Source: Ceriagrion tenellum (Eukaryota; Arthropoda; Insecta; Odonata; Coenagrionidae). Taken from it: a DNA stretch of 64,000 nt. Where the stretch lies: assembly GCA_963169105.1 (NCBI GenBank), contig OY720636.1, forward strand, positions 81,518,123-81,582,122, given 5' to 3'. Positions 25,561 to 37,960 of the stretch are shown piece by piece. Under the pieces are notes generated by a model. It saw only the letters and a program-made list of their open reading frames with translations, was not told the DNA's origin and made no database searches. Each line of letters starts with the position of its first letter. Position 1 is the stretch's first letter. The translations under genes and the position numbers were made by a program.

Positions 25561-26860
25561 CGGACGTTTCCCCGATACGAGGATGAGAACTAGGTTTATG
25601 GCGGCGTACTTCCTCGAGAGTCAGTTCAGAAAATCGGATTCCAGTTGAAACCGAAGTAGTGGCAGAAATAACCAACGTGATTTGCATGTTTGAGTGATTC
25701 AACAAGTTTGTAAAATTTTACTAAACATGGAGGTCGATATTAATGGGCCTTAACAGTTATTATTTCTCCTCTACCTTAACTGCGATTCCAATCATATTTC
25801 TATTCTTTAATAACCTAAAGATGTTACTTAGTTAGAATATTTTGGTCCTATTTCCAATAGAGTTCAAGACATACTAATTAATAATTTTACCAATGTAAGA
25901 GCAAGCTTAGAAGACTACCAGTAAAGGTTACATCTCGCAGGTAATAAAGGCTTCAAACTTAAAAAATAAGGGTACAAATTTAAATACTAACGCATGAAAA
26001 AAGAATGGAAAAATATTGTTTCGAGAATGATCTGAATATGGAGGTCAGGTTAAGTATACTGATAGATAGTCTACAATTGGACACCTATTTACTATTGCTT
26101 GAAGTTGCTAATACAAAAGTTCTCAGAAAGAAGTTTAAGCCAATCAAGTGTACTGTTTAGCAACTCTGAATGGTCTGATTGAATAAATTGCTTGACTTCA
26201 ATCTTCTAACACGAAATATGGTTTGCTGTTTATTCCAATAAAAAAGAAATGATTGGAGAAAGATACATACGATACAATAGGAAAATGTTGCCAATTAGTT
26301 TGAATAAAGGCTAAATGCAATAAGTATCTAACATACAGAGAAAACAAGTGTTTAAAATCGGCAACAATAACTTCCATAAACAAATGTGAAAGAAGCTTAA
26401 AAAAGACTCGAGTCGAAATCAATAAATATTTTGGCATCAGTAACTCCCTGCAATTGCATTTACAGAGTTTTGCACGGCAGAATATCCTCACAGTAGTAGA
26501 ACATACCGAATCCAGGTATTACCATCAATTCAGAAGTACCGTCGGCAATTGCTGCACGCTGACAGCTCCTGGAAAATGGTATTGCATTGCGCTATTTTTC
26601 TCCGCCGGCTAATGTTTTTAATTGTGTTACAGCGTACATTTTAATGGCACTTTCCCCCACGGATCCGATTCGCGGAATATACATTCCCGCGGCGGCAGAC
26701 CACCGCGGGGACGCGAAAAAAAATCAAACTGTCTCGTTGGAAACGTCCCCTATAAAATCCCCATCGTCAGTTTACCCTCCGCTAGAGGTGTCGACCGTCC
26801 ATGTGATCCTCATCAAGCTATTTCACACGTGAAGCTGATCAGAAACCAGATACATGCACA
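25561..26860. other. AT-rich DNA with a GC-balanced patch at 26570-26830
   Basis: The interval 25690-26560 is AT-rich, with a 97-aa minus frame (26198-26491) lacking any motif. The patch 26570-26830 has high-complexity sequence (AATGTTTTTAATTGTGTTAC and CCGCGGCGGCAGACCACCGC) unlike its flanks, and could be conserved non-coding DNA. No gene is called. Confidence 0.35.
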
Positions 26861-29294
26861 ATCAAATTAAACAGACCGCAGAGAAAACATATAAAAGAAT
26901 AAAATACGACGCAGTGGACGCTGCGGCCAATCCGAGCGTCTGCATTACCCGCGGGTCACGCGGGCGTTTCGTCCGGGTCCATTCGGGTGACTTGGGAACG
27001 GAGAGGGGGTATAACAGGTGGAGAATTCGATAGAGAACAACGGGGGGACGAATTCCGGGAGGGAGGAGTGGGTAGAGGGGAGGGCGACAGAGCTGCTGAC
27101 GGTAATATTCAACACCCATCGGAGCGAAATGCCATGAAATGCAGATAAAGCACTTCCCGTCGGCAAACTCCAGTCGCGGTGCGTGCTTCAATAGGCAAGG
27201 GGAGGGTTGATTGCAGAGTTTCGAAGGATGGAGAGAGACGTACGGAAACATAGTGAATGGACTAAAAGAATCCTCTCCTGCGTGGCCATCTAGTACTCGA
27301 CATTCACCCCAAAGGCGTCGGACTCGCGACGCGTTCGAGACAATGGACCACGGAAGGAAACATACCACGAGAGGAGACGAAATGTGTCGATTTCAAGACA
27401 CACTCAATTGACACTTCCGGGTCTGTAGTCGATTTTGACTGTTAAAGCAGGCCAGTTCAATGACCTAGAGGTTGAAACTTCCATCTCGACGATTTTGTAG
27501 GTAGCTGCCTCCATCCTGCTTTTGGGAATCAACATAGCGAAAGTTGTTTTTACGAGAACAGTTACACAACACGTCACAGTCATCAGGTCGAAGTGACCTG
27601 AACTTAGCTCGACACTTTTATCTAAAACCGCCCCAAGTATATGGGGTAAAACTGTCTTCAAAACAACTTATGGGACGGAGATTTCTGGAAGGAAAAAGCA
27701 GTTATTAAGCTAGACGCCACGGAAGCTTCACGAATGACGTATGAGGTACATATTTTGTTAATCATCACCATTGCTTCAATGCTAAGACTCGTTTGTTTCA
27801 CCAATTAATCACAACCTACTCAGAACTACTGCTCTCAGGCCAAGCATTTCTCATTAGCTACACCTCTTTCTACTTGCCCCTTGTCACAGAACTTGAAAGG
27901 AAATTTAGTCTATTGGCTCTGAGAAACCCATTGCAGAATATACTAATTGTTTTACTTGATTTGATTGCGCTCTATTCTCATCTTTGTGTATCAGATTTCT
28001 GAGTTGAACATATATTGATGCTATCAAAAAGAGGTATTGGTGTTTTCAACTACCTATAAGCAGATTAAAAATTCCTTAATAACTAGATAGAAACAGGGTA
28101 TTTTCATTACTATTTAAGGGTTTTTTAAAGAGCAAATGGGTAAGTGTCACAGAAATTGCCGTGTCTTTTTAATCAATGATATTTTTAAGCCGATTGGATT
28201 AGCTACGTGAGAAAAATGTCCGCTGACTAACCCATAGGTGGTCAGCTACTTGCATAAGAAAACCAGTTCGACTAGACATATTTGAACGACTGTATCTAAA
28301 GATTTCAATGAAACATGCAATTTTCTTCTCATTCAGACACAAATTTTGAAAATGGAAATAGAACTTCTGGGTATTGATGCAAGATTGCACATTACATGAC
28401 TGAAGGAAAAGATACTCCTGAAGAAATACCAAAAACACATCTCAGCCAGCAACTTCCTCGGGCAGGGATCAACTCCAACATTTGGACTCAAAGGTAAGGA
28501 GGGTGTTGACTTAAGGATTCGGCCCAGTGTGTCTCCAACAGAGGAGAAACTAGAAATACGGAATCGGTGGACGGTATAGCCAAGCAGGGTCTCGAGGAGG
28601 AGGAAAACGCAGTCCCCCGGGGCACTACCAGATCCACCGCCGCGCCGTCTGCATTGTCCACCCGCGACTCGCCGCCCACTTAACGGTCGCCACGACCGAT
28701 GGGGGCGCTTTGATCGATAGCATCGGAATCGCGCACAAGCGGTTTATCACTCCCGCACACACATAAATGCGGACGGGAGATGGGAGGGAGGAGCGCCTTT
28801 TGCGTGGCCTCGGGGCCAGCCGGCCCGGCCCAAGGCACGGAGTAATGGAATTTCCCGCGCCTCAGTCCAGGTCCCAAAGAGCGAGCGCGAAGGGACGGCA
28901 TTTCATAAATTCCCCATTACGGGCATTACCTTCCCTCCGCCCTCTGAAAGGGGATGCATACAGCGTAGCACGGACTAGCTCCTGTTCCACCCCTACGGAA
29001 GAGAGCTAGAGAGGGGAACGGATCCACAGATACAGGAAAGCGAGGGCTTGAAGTCGCGGGAGTCCGCATGGGGGGGGGACGCCGGTGACGCCCCCCTAGC
29101 CTCCCTCCCATCGGCCCCGTTGAAACGCCGCCGGCCAACACCAGAAACTCTGCGAATCATGGCGCGTAATTTTACGTCGAAGCCGGAGAGAGGGCGCGGA
29201 AAAAAATGGGAAATCGAAGGGGATGAGAGCCGGTCGGTACTCGCGCGGAGAGGGGCGAAAAATCGGTCCACTTCTAATCCATTAAACGCCCAAG
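26861..29294. other. Mixed intergenic DNA, CpG-rich at 28560-29290
   Basis: Short frames only. The 85-aa minus frame at 27404-27661 has balanced amino-acid composition and no low complexity, but matches no family I recognise. The 28560-29290 part is CpG-rich with many Arg/Pro-rich frames on both strands and no domain. Confidence 0.35.
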
Positions 29295-29328
29295 CGGACT
29301 AAAATCCATTTTTGCAGCTTTTAGTCCG
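29295..29328. repeat. Perfect 10-bp inverted repeat
   Basis: CGGACTAAAA (29295-29304) and TTTTAGTCCG (29319-29328) are exact complements with a 14-base spacer. It lies in high-complexity sequence at the edge of a CpG-rich block. The role is unknown. Confidence 0.6.
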
Positions 29329-29329
29329 G

Positions 29330-32300
29330 GCCGACCGGGATTGGTCGAACGAGGGAGGGTTGGGAACAGGTTGCGAACAAAAAGGGGGTGGAGGAGGAGC
29401 GGCGGCTACTCTTGTTTCAATAATAGCACCGATGATTATCTTCGTCATCCTTTAAAGCTCATCAACGATTTATGTTCCCATTTATAAATACAAAATTTTC
29501 GTCTTTGGCGACCTCACCCCACTCCCCCTCAGCGCGGCCGGACGCCCATAATTATCACCACACATGGTATTTACTAGTAGGAGCTTTGCGAGTGTATGCG
29601 CCCAAAAAATTCAGCGCTACAGAGGAAGAAAACAATGCGTAGAGCGGTGAGAACAGCAATACTATGTATTTTTGTACAAATCGGGCACACTATTTTGGTC
29701 GAGTGCTCCTGCGCATAACATTATACGATTTAAAATGATAGTGTAAATAAAGAATAGGACAAGGGAAAGAATCGAACAAATCGAAATGGTATTCACTGGT
29801 TAACAAAACTAGTTCTAGACTTGTGATCCTCGCAAACTCTCAGTAATCAACTGGTAATCTGGCTCCATGAATGTAAACCAGCACAAAGAGATTCTTAACC
29901 CGCTCCACTTTCCCCGTCTTTAACAATTTATCATCAAGGTATAAACAAGCACAAGGCAGGGCTATGAATTTCAATTTCCATTAGTGAAAAAAATATTAAT
30001 TGCCTTCATAATTTCCTGTTGATATGTCTTAATAACTGAACTAAAACTTGATGTATTACTCTAGCCCACAGCGCAAGGTTTGGGAGAAAACCCAAGGCAT
30101 TGTTGCAAAATTAGCCTTGCCTTGACACCAATAAAGAATGTTTCGTTGTGCGTGAGTCCTGAACCTCTTTAAGTATTTATCTAGTAAATAATATTTTAAT
30201 CGAAACAAATAAAGCTCATAAAATATGACCTTATACATGTTTTAAAACTTCGCACCCACTAACAACGAGTGTATATAAAGTATTACAAATTCTGACTATG
30301 AATTATGAATGTTTAGTCCTTCAAAGAAGATTTGATACTATGGTCACTGGGAAATTAAATTTCACTTTCCTTAATCGTGAAGCATTAATAAAAGCATGGG
30401 TGTTGCCTTCAATTGGATAAATCACGTCATAGTTTTTTAATGTGCAATCCTCAAGTTCACCGCAATCATTGAGTCTTAAACAGTGGCAAAGTAGCCAACT
30501 TAAAGGACTAAATAGACCCTTACAGTAGCTCTTCCAAGAGAGCCACAAGTCGGGTCTTTCGTATAGTTATTTCCGAGCAGCTATTTATAAAGCGAGACAG
30601 TAAAAATGCCTAGGGAAAGGAAACAGTTCCAGATGGAGCATAGCTCCCTTTCGTCGGTAATAGTCTTCCAGCAATAGACTGGCACTATAAGGGCGTAAGA
30701 TGAGGCACTTTATTAAGCAGTTCTAAACTCACTGAATTACCAAGAGCTTAACGCCTCGACTATCTCTTTCTCGAGTTGCAACATTCGGGAGGAAAATTGT
30801 TGAAACGCGGTCAAGGAGATCTCAAGAGAAGACCCAGCATCCTTTTACACTGCAGCCACCCAAGGGACTAAAGGCTTCCTTGCCCCTTGAATCTTCCTGC
30901 CAGGAGACGGTCGGTGAGAAAAATATGATCGCGTCAAATCACTACTCAACGGACGCTTGCGCGGCGACTTCCATCGCGAAACGGCTAATAGAGGCAGACA
31001 TTTCTTGGTTTGAGGGAGGGAAGAGAGGCGGACTCCACATGAAAGGCTGTTCCTCGGGAGCGGTGCCAAAATGCCTTTTCTCACTCGGCCCCCCTCCCTT
31101 TGGACGCTGGCTATCGCAACAGCCTCCTCGTCATCCGGGACTTACCGTTGCAGAAATCTCTTTCCTCCTTGGCAGCTGCCGCGACTTATTTAAATTGCCC
31201 AGGTTCTAAATAACTCGGACACCATTACACGCGCCACTTGCTGCCGTGTTTTTCACGCGCCCAGGAGTCGAACGGCGGAGTGATTTAGGGCCGCAGCCCG
31301 GCGATGCGGTGACAAGTCTATTCTCAACAAGTCCCGCGGTGATGTACTCATATTAATAGCTCATCAAGCCCGGCTAAACAATTTAGATTCCGGATGAGCC
31401 AACTGAAGCATCTATATCACTCATTACCCTAGGGTCAATTTCAAAGCCGAGGGGAATGAAAACGCCCGGCCTACGGGGCGTGAATCCGCCGGCGGACTCA
31501 AAAATAGACTGCAGAATTCCACCCGAAAATGCACACACAAAAGATGATGTAACGGGATCCCAAAAATATTTCGAATTCCGTGGAAATGAAATGAAAAGGC
31601 TTGCGAAAACCTATTATCGCGGGGTATTCCAATCATCAAGTTCCCCGAGGGGAAAATTTTGACACAGCCTAAATTATTTACCACGACGTCATCCAAATGT
31701 ATAGAACTTAGTAAAGTAAAAAAAAACCAGAAATTATCAAGTAGGTTGGAGTCTTTAGGTTGACAGTGTATGAATAATTGACATTAGACCAGATACACGT
31801 GACTTATTCAGTCATTTTGCGCGTTCTACCTGTGGTGGTATAGCAAAATGACTTTCAGAATTGATAGGGAAAAGAATTTCATGCCCACAAAGAATCATTT
31901 TCTGAAATTCCCCGCGGTTTTATGAACAACCTCCTTTTAGCCGCACATGCTTCCGGGAGTGGTGCTCTAGTAATATTAATACTAAAAACTTATTATTATT
32001 TGCTGGAAATGAGGTTTAATGGATTTTTCACAGCAAGCCGAGGTTATAATTTGGTTTCTTAATTTTACTTTAATTAAAACAGAATGCAATGCTAGCAAAA
32101 TGAGTGACCGTGGTTGATCAAGTATTTCCATACCCATATTGAAACAATATTACGACAATAAATTTAAAGCGATACGCTTCTAGCACTTTGAAAGATATCT
32201 AAAACAGCACACTCGTGCGTTAATTCCCGAGTTTGAGACAACTACCTCTAATGCACGCGACAAAAGCGGAAATAATCATTGATCACCATCGTCTTGCTTA

Positions 32301-32750
32301 AAGAAAAGAAGCGTTCAAACGATGAGTCACTTGAGGAAACACAATTATCATTATGACTGCTTTCTGCTGATCCAATGATGTCTGGCGACCCAATTATGAC
32401 TGCTTCACAAATAAATCAATCTTTTTCCAAGATTTACAACGACATTCCGGCGACAGCCACTTCATTCGCGCCAAAATTAGCATTGTTTCTAATTAAAGCG
32501 ACGATTCTCAATCTTTATTTATTCGTGTACCCCTTAGCCATTCATTCTCACAATATATACCAACCTCTTTAAGACCAGAGAATTGGGGTTAATGGCGACT
32601 GAAATCAACTAGAAAGAATGGCCAACGATCAACCCTTGCTTCTGTAATATGCTTAGCCATTCCAGACAGATGAGCTTTTCTATGAACTATGAGTTACAAA
32701 AACTCGTTCTCTCCGCGCACAATAAGCGACCACAATAAAAACCGGGCTCC
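29330..32750. other. Intergenic DNA, no gene recognised
   Basis: Mainly AT-rich with a GC-richer portion at 30840-31330. The largest frames are 109 aa (30880-31209, +) and 90 aa (31424-31696, -), neither with a recognisable domain. No array or TIR pair was found by eye. Confidence 0.45.
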
Positions 32751-32876
32751 ACTAAATACGCTCCTATAATACATGTCACCATTTCACCTTCCAAAACCTT
32801 AGATTTTTACACGGTTGGAGTCCTAACACCCCCTACCACATGCCCAAGCGGCGGCTTGCACGGTAGTATGTAGATG
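32751..32876 (-). repeat. Dispersed repeat family, copy A
   Basis: On the minus strand this begins with ACATCTACATACTACC, then GCCGCCGCTTGGGCATGTGG, TAGGGGGTGTTAGGAC and further 3' sequence ending near GAGCGTATTTAGT. The same order of blocks recurs on + at 56306-56406 and partly at 56429-56490. The leading part resembles a 3'-tail sequence I recall from many insect retroelements (CTACATACTACC--GCAAGCC). The family was not named with certainty. It has no coding capacity. Confidence 0.7.
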
Positions 32877-32879
32877 TAA

Positions 32880-34590
32880 GAGTTTTTATTTCACAAACAA
32901 ATGTCTTCAGGGCGTTGTTCTACTCGAGCAAATGTTACATGACACGCTGAATTTGAATTGATCATCAGTTAGCCCTGAGTAAAGATAAAATATAATTATT
33001 AAGGTGTCACACGACCTCAATTCATGCTATAAAACGTCGAAAATCTCAACTGTTCAAGACTAAAAGCATGAAATTCAGAAATAAAGACGTAATTGCCAAT
33101 ACCATTGTGGAAAAAACTTGGTGGAGGATTTGAGAAAAACCCAATTGGAAAGTGTTGGAAATAGAAACAACCGGAAACGTTGCCAGACACACCTCACAAT
33201 TAGTTTGCGGCCGTCTCCCGAAACCCTTCAGAGCATGAATACCGCGTCTTTTTTTTCCAAAACCACCCCCGCCCGAACCTCTATTTGCCCGTCACCTGTC
33301 CACCGCAAGGCCCTTCACAACTCACCGCCACCCGTCCCCTCCTCTCTGCCCCTCACGATCCCCCGCCAACCCCCAACCCAATGTCCACCGCCAAACGACT
33401 GGAACACAACAGCCACCCCTTGTTCCCTTTCCTCCCCTCTCACCTCTCACCAGCGCGACCAGACGGACACTTCAACCCCCGAAAACGACGCGGGGGCCGG
33501 CCGGGAAAAGCCGCGAGCCTAAGGTTAGCCGGCGACGTCCGCGGGGGCGGAGAGCTGTCACGTGACATGGAGCGTTGTGTGCGGGGAAATAAATGATTGT
33601 ACCGGCAAAGGGGGGGGGGGGCTACTGAACGTAAAACTCCCCCAAAGGTCACCCACGTCACAAACCGCGCACCCCTTCGCAAAATAAAAAAGAAGCATTT
33701 TTCCACCACCGGACGCGCGTCACCATTCCTCTTTTTTCCCATTCGCGGCGAAGCCGCGCGGCAATCGTAAATAATTTCGCCACTCGCGGCAGAATTTGAA
33801 ATGTAGGGAGGACGGATGGGGGAGCTTTGAAGGGTGTGGAGAGGAGGTTACGAATGGGGGGGGGGAGGCGGCATCGCGTCGGGGGCCGTCACTTCCCCCT
33901 CTTCGAACCCCATTACCTCTCAAGCGCCCTGCCCCACAATGGACGTCCATGGGAGACGTCTATTTTTTTTACGAGTGCCTCGGCGCAGAAGGAAAAACCA
34001 CCGTGGAGTACGGGTCGCCGCCCACAGCCGCTTTTAGTCTGCTTAATTCGCAGGTTTTAAGTAAGAAAGAGGATGAGAAATTTTCTTCACGAGATAATTC
34101 ATTTCCATTAGTTTTTCTAGAGGCATTTTAGTCGAAATATAGGTATATTACCACTAGCACGTTTCTCAGGATATAAAATAGAAAATATAACAGGACATAA
34201 AGGAATTAGCAGAGGATTGCGAAGAGAAAAGGAATGCAGTCAATCAATCCTAGATATGAATGCCTCATGAAGATCTCATCTCTCTAAAAACATTCTAATA
34301 GCTTGATATGGAAAGATATTTGTCATTTTTTTCAATTTATAAGTCCATTTACAATGATAGTCAGTCGGATGACGTTTCGTTCTCATAGACAAAAACTTAT
34401 TTCCAAATGATTCGTCCCGACTCTATAGGTATACTAAATATCCGGGAAAAATCTTTATCCATTAGAAAGCCAACAAACTTAGAAGAATTTTGCAGTAAAG
34501 TATGATCACCAGGGTTGGAAGAGGTAAGAAGGATGAAATAAGAAGAATATCCCTTGATAAGTAGGGATACTACCGGAATAAGAGTTATTT
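32880..34590. other. AT-rich, then GC-rich with 12-G run, no gene
   Basis: The interval 33240-33500 is pyrimidine-rich on + (Pro/Ser/Thr frames), a 12-G run lies at 33610-33621, and 33790-33880 is purine-rich. Overlapping frames of 67-134 aa on both strands are compositional. Nothing is recognised. Confidence 0.5.
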
Positions 34591-35030
34591 AACACTCAAT
34601 AACACAAGAAGAGGAATAAGGAACTTCATTAAAACATATATTGCTAATTGATCTTCATTGGCGGTGAAGCCTCAGCGATATTAGATGCAGAGCAAGTACA
34701 AGGATTTGGATGAAATGAACATACGGTATTACCCAAAAATAAAGGAGATTGAGCGGAGGGAGTGGTTTATAGGTGAGGAAGTCCTACGCAGAATATGTAA
34801 GGAAAGAAGTAAAGTAAAAACTCTGAGAAGAACACACAGACTTATCGTAATATTTTGCAAAGCAACATCTAGAAAAAAATAGGCAAGGGAAAAGAAACGG
34901 GAAAAATTACGGAGGATGGCCAGGAATGAAACGTATCAGGCAAATAATGCACTTAGAACGTAGAAGCTAGTTGAGATGAGTGGAAAACAGCAGCAAACCA
35001 AGCTTCCGACAAATGACAGCCAATGATGAA
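34590..35030 (+). mobile_element. LINE polyprotein C-terminal remnant
   Basis: The + strand translation contains pieces of the C-terminal tail of an arthropod non-LTR retrotransposon: an FIKTYIAN segment near 34622 (cf. IKTYIWSVALYGSE in relatives), then after stops EEVLRRICKERSKVKTLRR (34778-34834), then after 34883 PGMKRIRQIM and, near the end, SGKQQQTKLPTND. Order and spacing match the family tail (EEVLRR, RR-R-IGH, RPR--Y--QIM, ANQ). Stops and frameshifts break it in several places. It is a different subfamily from the copies at 19.7 and 62.4 kb. Confidence 0.7.
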
Positions 35031-36740
35031 TCCTGCATACACCCTGGAGTATCTAAATGCATTAAATAATCATTCACATTTACATATGCGCGCATACGAA
35101 GATCCACGCGTGATCACCTTTCTCTTGACTACGATCAAAACCTCCCAAAACCCTCTCCACTTCCGTCATCTCGTCACCACTTCCTCTTCCTCCATCTCTT
35201 CCGCTCCCTCCTCCCGTTCCCCGCGGCTCAGCCTACCCGCCTTTCCCGAAGAAACACATTAAAGATGCAGCATCGGGAGGAAGGGGCCGCAGAGCTTCCC
35301 CCCTCACGGGCGACCAATAATCACCAACCCCTGCAGTAGTCCACGCAGGTCCGAACGGATGGATAACGAGACGCTTGCGTCGGGAGAGTAGGAAGTTGAG
35401 ATGGGCGAATGGACAGGCGGAAGTGGTACTTTGGCACGTTAAAACTTGCTGGCACTCGCCAGTAAAAGTATTGAGGCCGATGAGGATGAATCGAGCGTCG
35501 ATGATCCGGAAATGGCGCTACCGAAAAATATTCGTAATATGGTTCTAAAATCATCCAAGAACAATTAATAGGAAGCATTACATCAGCTTAAAAATTCAAA
35601 GGGTCTACGATTGAAAATGTTATCGGGGATAATCTCGTTACCACCGTGATAGTCTGAGGGATAATCACGTCCTTAAAAAGTGGAAAGCCCATAAATAATT
35701 GCCTAGTTAGTTGTGTAGTGATGCTGATTATTCAGCATTTATTAGGTTTCAATTGAAAAGCATAATGATGTTATTCCCTTATCCACATAATAATTCCGTG
35801 GGATAATTGGCATTTTTGTGCTCTAATTTCGGTTTCCAATGGCTATCCGCGAAAGTAAGACTTTTAAAACCATTCTAAAAAAGGTAATTTTTAGTATTCC
35901 TTTGGACTCACACAGTCAAACCTCATAAAATACTCAACAAAATCCCGAGCAAGTAATTATGGAGTCAAGTGGCACCATCACGAAGGGTTCGAGAATTTGG
36001 TATACTTTGGTAAATCTCATGCAACCCTCCCAATCGAATTTTTCTCACGGGAATATTATTGAAGGAGTTGGATGTCCAGATTGATTGGATCTTGATTGGA
36101 TCCAGTCTTAGGATATCCATTTGAGCGGTAAAAACTTAAAACATTCTCCAACTGTTCATTTTATTCCACTTGACTCCTCAGTCACTTAAACGAGATTAAT
36201 TAGAGCGGTTCAGCCACCACCCCCCATTGAATCATATCTCACACATCACCAGTGAGAGCCGCCAAGTTTTGTTACCCCTGTAAAAAAGGACGTGAGACAG
36301 AGGATGGCTTGAGGAGTCGGGAAAACAGACCAGAAAGAGCAGAGAGGAAGGCGAGACACAGCGAGCTACTCGGTCAGAATCGTTCTTCGCGTTGAGCCTT
36401 AACATCGTGGCGCTCTTTGAAGCCTTTTTAAAATTATTCACGCATCTTCAAAGGCCGTCACACTTGGTGCTATTTTAATTGCAGTCCAGGAGCTGCAATT
36501 TTGTATATGAGCGCTTCAGACTTATTATAAATGCTATGCTACGTGAGTTAGGACGCACAACCCTCTGCACTATCAAGTCACAAATATTTTCCACGGTTTC
36601 ACTTCTTACCAAACTACGAATGAAGGATTTGGATAAGTGCTTCCAATTAGCACCAGATAAGTTTTTGATAAGCTCATTGTATTCATATTAAAAGTGAGTC
36701 AAAATGAAATTGATTGAGCATTGTTTGTCATTGTGCGGTG
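35031..36740. other. Intergenic DNA, no gene
   Basis: A pyrimidine-rich patch (35140-35250) produces a Ser/Pro-rich frame. The rest is AT-rich with frames of 69-85 aa lacking motifs. A small local repeat of ATTGGATC-type units lies near 36085-36105. Confidence 0.45.
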
Positions 36741-36900
36741 GTACTTGGGATTATGAGTATGATGAAGCAAATGGTGATAATGTTCAGTTAGGTGCCATAT
36801 TTTGAGAAAAACAACAGGAGTTCGGTAGTTAAAAACAAGAGAGATAAAATGCTAGAAAAAATCATTCATAGTCGATAAAATACAAAATAGCATAAGGTCT
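36741..36900 (+). repeat. LINE-associated repeat, copy P1
   Basis: This contains TATGATGAAGCAAATGG, then GGTGCCATATTTTGAG and AACAACAGG, and later AAAAAATCATTCATAGTCGA. The same series of blocks recurs on + at 37483-37620 and partly inverted at 37056-37119. Confidence 0.7.
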
Positions 36901-37055
36901 ATGCTGTTCTCAAAAGATATGAACTGCTTAAATAATTGACCCAATTCAAGTTCGAGCTGGAGTCTTTCGATCTAGAGCTGTACAGAAGAAAATTGAGCAT
37001 CAAAGAAGAAGAAAATACTGAGTAAAAATTACAAATTCAAAAGGACGTTGAGGGG

Positions 37056-37119
37056 CTGTTGTTTATCTTAAAATATGGCACTTAACTGAACGTAATCACA
37101 CTTATCTTCATTGTACTTC
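37056..37119 (-). repeat. LINE-associated repeat, inverted copy P2
   Basis: On the minus strand this is GAAGTACAATGAAGATAAG through GTGCCATATTTTAAGATA to AACAACAG, the same sequence as P1 and P3 but reversed. It lies immediately upstream of the reverse-transcriptase fragment. Confidence 0.75.
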
Positions 37120-37440
37120 ACACGTTCATTCATTGTTAGACTTTCTTGCACCACAGAATTCAAATGGGAAAAGGCTAAGAAAGGCAACGCTGCAGAAAGA
37201 GAAGAGAAATACAAGGCTGCGGAAATAGCATTTGTAGACATAGGGAAATTATTCGACAACGTAAAACGATGTACACTCTTTACAATGAAATCGAAGAAAA
37301 TGGGAGTAAAGTGCAGAGATCGCAGAATGGTATGGGAGTGATATAAAGATGAGAAAACTGTGAACAAGAGTGAAAGTGACTGTAAGAAAGCAAAAATTCA
37401 AGCAAAAGCGTTGTTTGTCAAAATGAAATTGTGATATGCT
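37111..37440 (+). pseudogene. LINE reverse transcriptase fragment (motif A region)
   Basis: The frame 37111-37341 includes AFVDIGKLFDNVK followed by KSKKMGVKCRDRRMVWE, then a stop (37342), then YKDEKTV. This is the RT palm segment around motif A of arthropod LINE ORF2 proteins (family pattern AF-D--KAFD-V, then KK-G---RDRR-I, then LY--E). The motif A aspartates are visible. The YADD box, endonuclease domain and N-terminus are absent, and stops end the frame, so it is inactive. It is flanked by a direct repeat (starting ATTCAAAAGGACGTTGAGG at 37035 and ATTCAAAAAGACGTTAAGG at 37448). Confidence 0.8.
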
Positions 37441-37482
37441 AAAAAAAATTCAAAAAGACGTTAAGGAGCCTTGCAAACCCTC

Positions 37483-37620
37483 TGCTGATGCTTGGGAGTA
37501 TAAGTACAATGAAGAAAAGTGTGATCATGTTCAGTCAGGTGCCATATTTTGAGATAAACAACAGGAGAAATGACATGCGAGAAAAAATCATTCACAGTCA
37601 ATAAAATAATAAGTAGCTTA
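37483..37620 (+). repeat. LINE-associated repeat, copy P3
   Basis: This is the third copy of the P series: TACAATGAAGAAAAGTGTGA, GGTGCCATATTTTGAGATAA, then AAAAAATCATTCACAGTC. It sits between the RT fragment and the LINE tail, which suggests these blocks belong to the element or to its repeated rearrangement. Confidence 0.7.
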
Positions 37621-37659
37621 AGATCGATAGAAGCAGTGGAACTTGCAGAGAAGAAGGAT

Positions 37660-37960
37660 TCTCTGACGAAGAATGGTAAGGATGTCATGGTACGATAGAG
37701 TGACAAATGTGAAAATCTTGAGAAGGGTAGAGACTTACAAGAAGCTATGGAAAAGTTTAACGAAGAAAAGATATAAGCTATTTGATCACATATGGAGGCA
37801 TGGAAACTCAATGGATACCATTATAGAAAGGACAGCCAAGGCTAACATATCTGAAGCAGATTATGAATGACAGAAGCTGTAAAACATATAAACGAATGAA
37901 AGAGGAGTCACAACATCAAGTAAGCAGGTGAGCTGAAGCCAACGGGTTGAGGACTAAAGG
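37660..37960 (+). pseudogene. LINE polyprotein C-terminal tail
   Basis: Starting near 37676 the frame reads RMSWYDRVTNVKILRRV, followed by LTKKRYKLFDHIWRHGNSMDTIIE, the RMSW-DRV-NEEVLRR / KRR---IGHI-RH / L---IEG pattern of the C-terminal tail of arthropod LINE ORF2. A one-base shift near 37830 then gives YLKQIMNDRSCKTYKRMKEE, the usual QIM----- continuation, and AEANGLR. The frameshift and a stop at 37868-37870 make it non-functional. Together with 37111-37440 it is likely one old, internally deleted LINE insertion. Confidence 0.8.

Noticed and set aside
27404..27661. 85-aa minus frame as a coding exon
   Set aside because: Composition is balanced but no family was recognised and no consistent splice sites or neighbouring exons were seen. 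Too weak to call.
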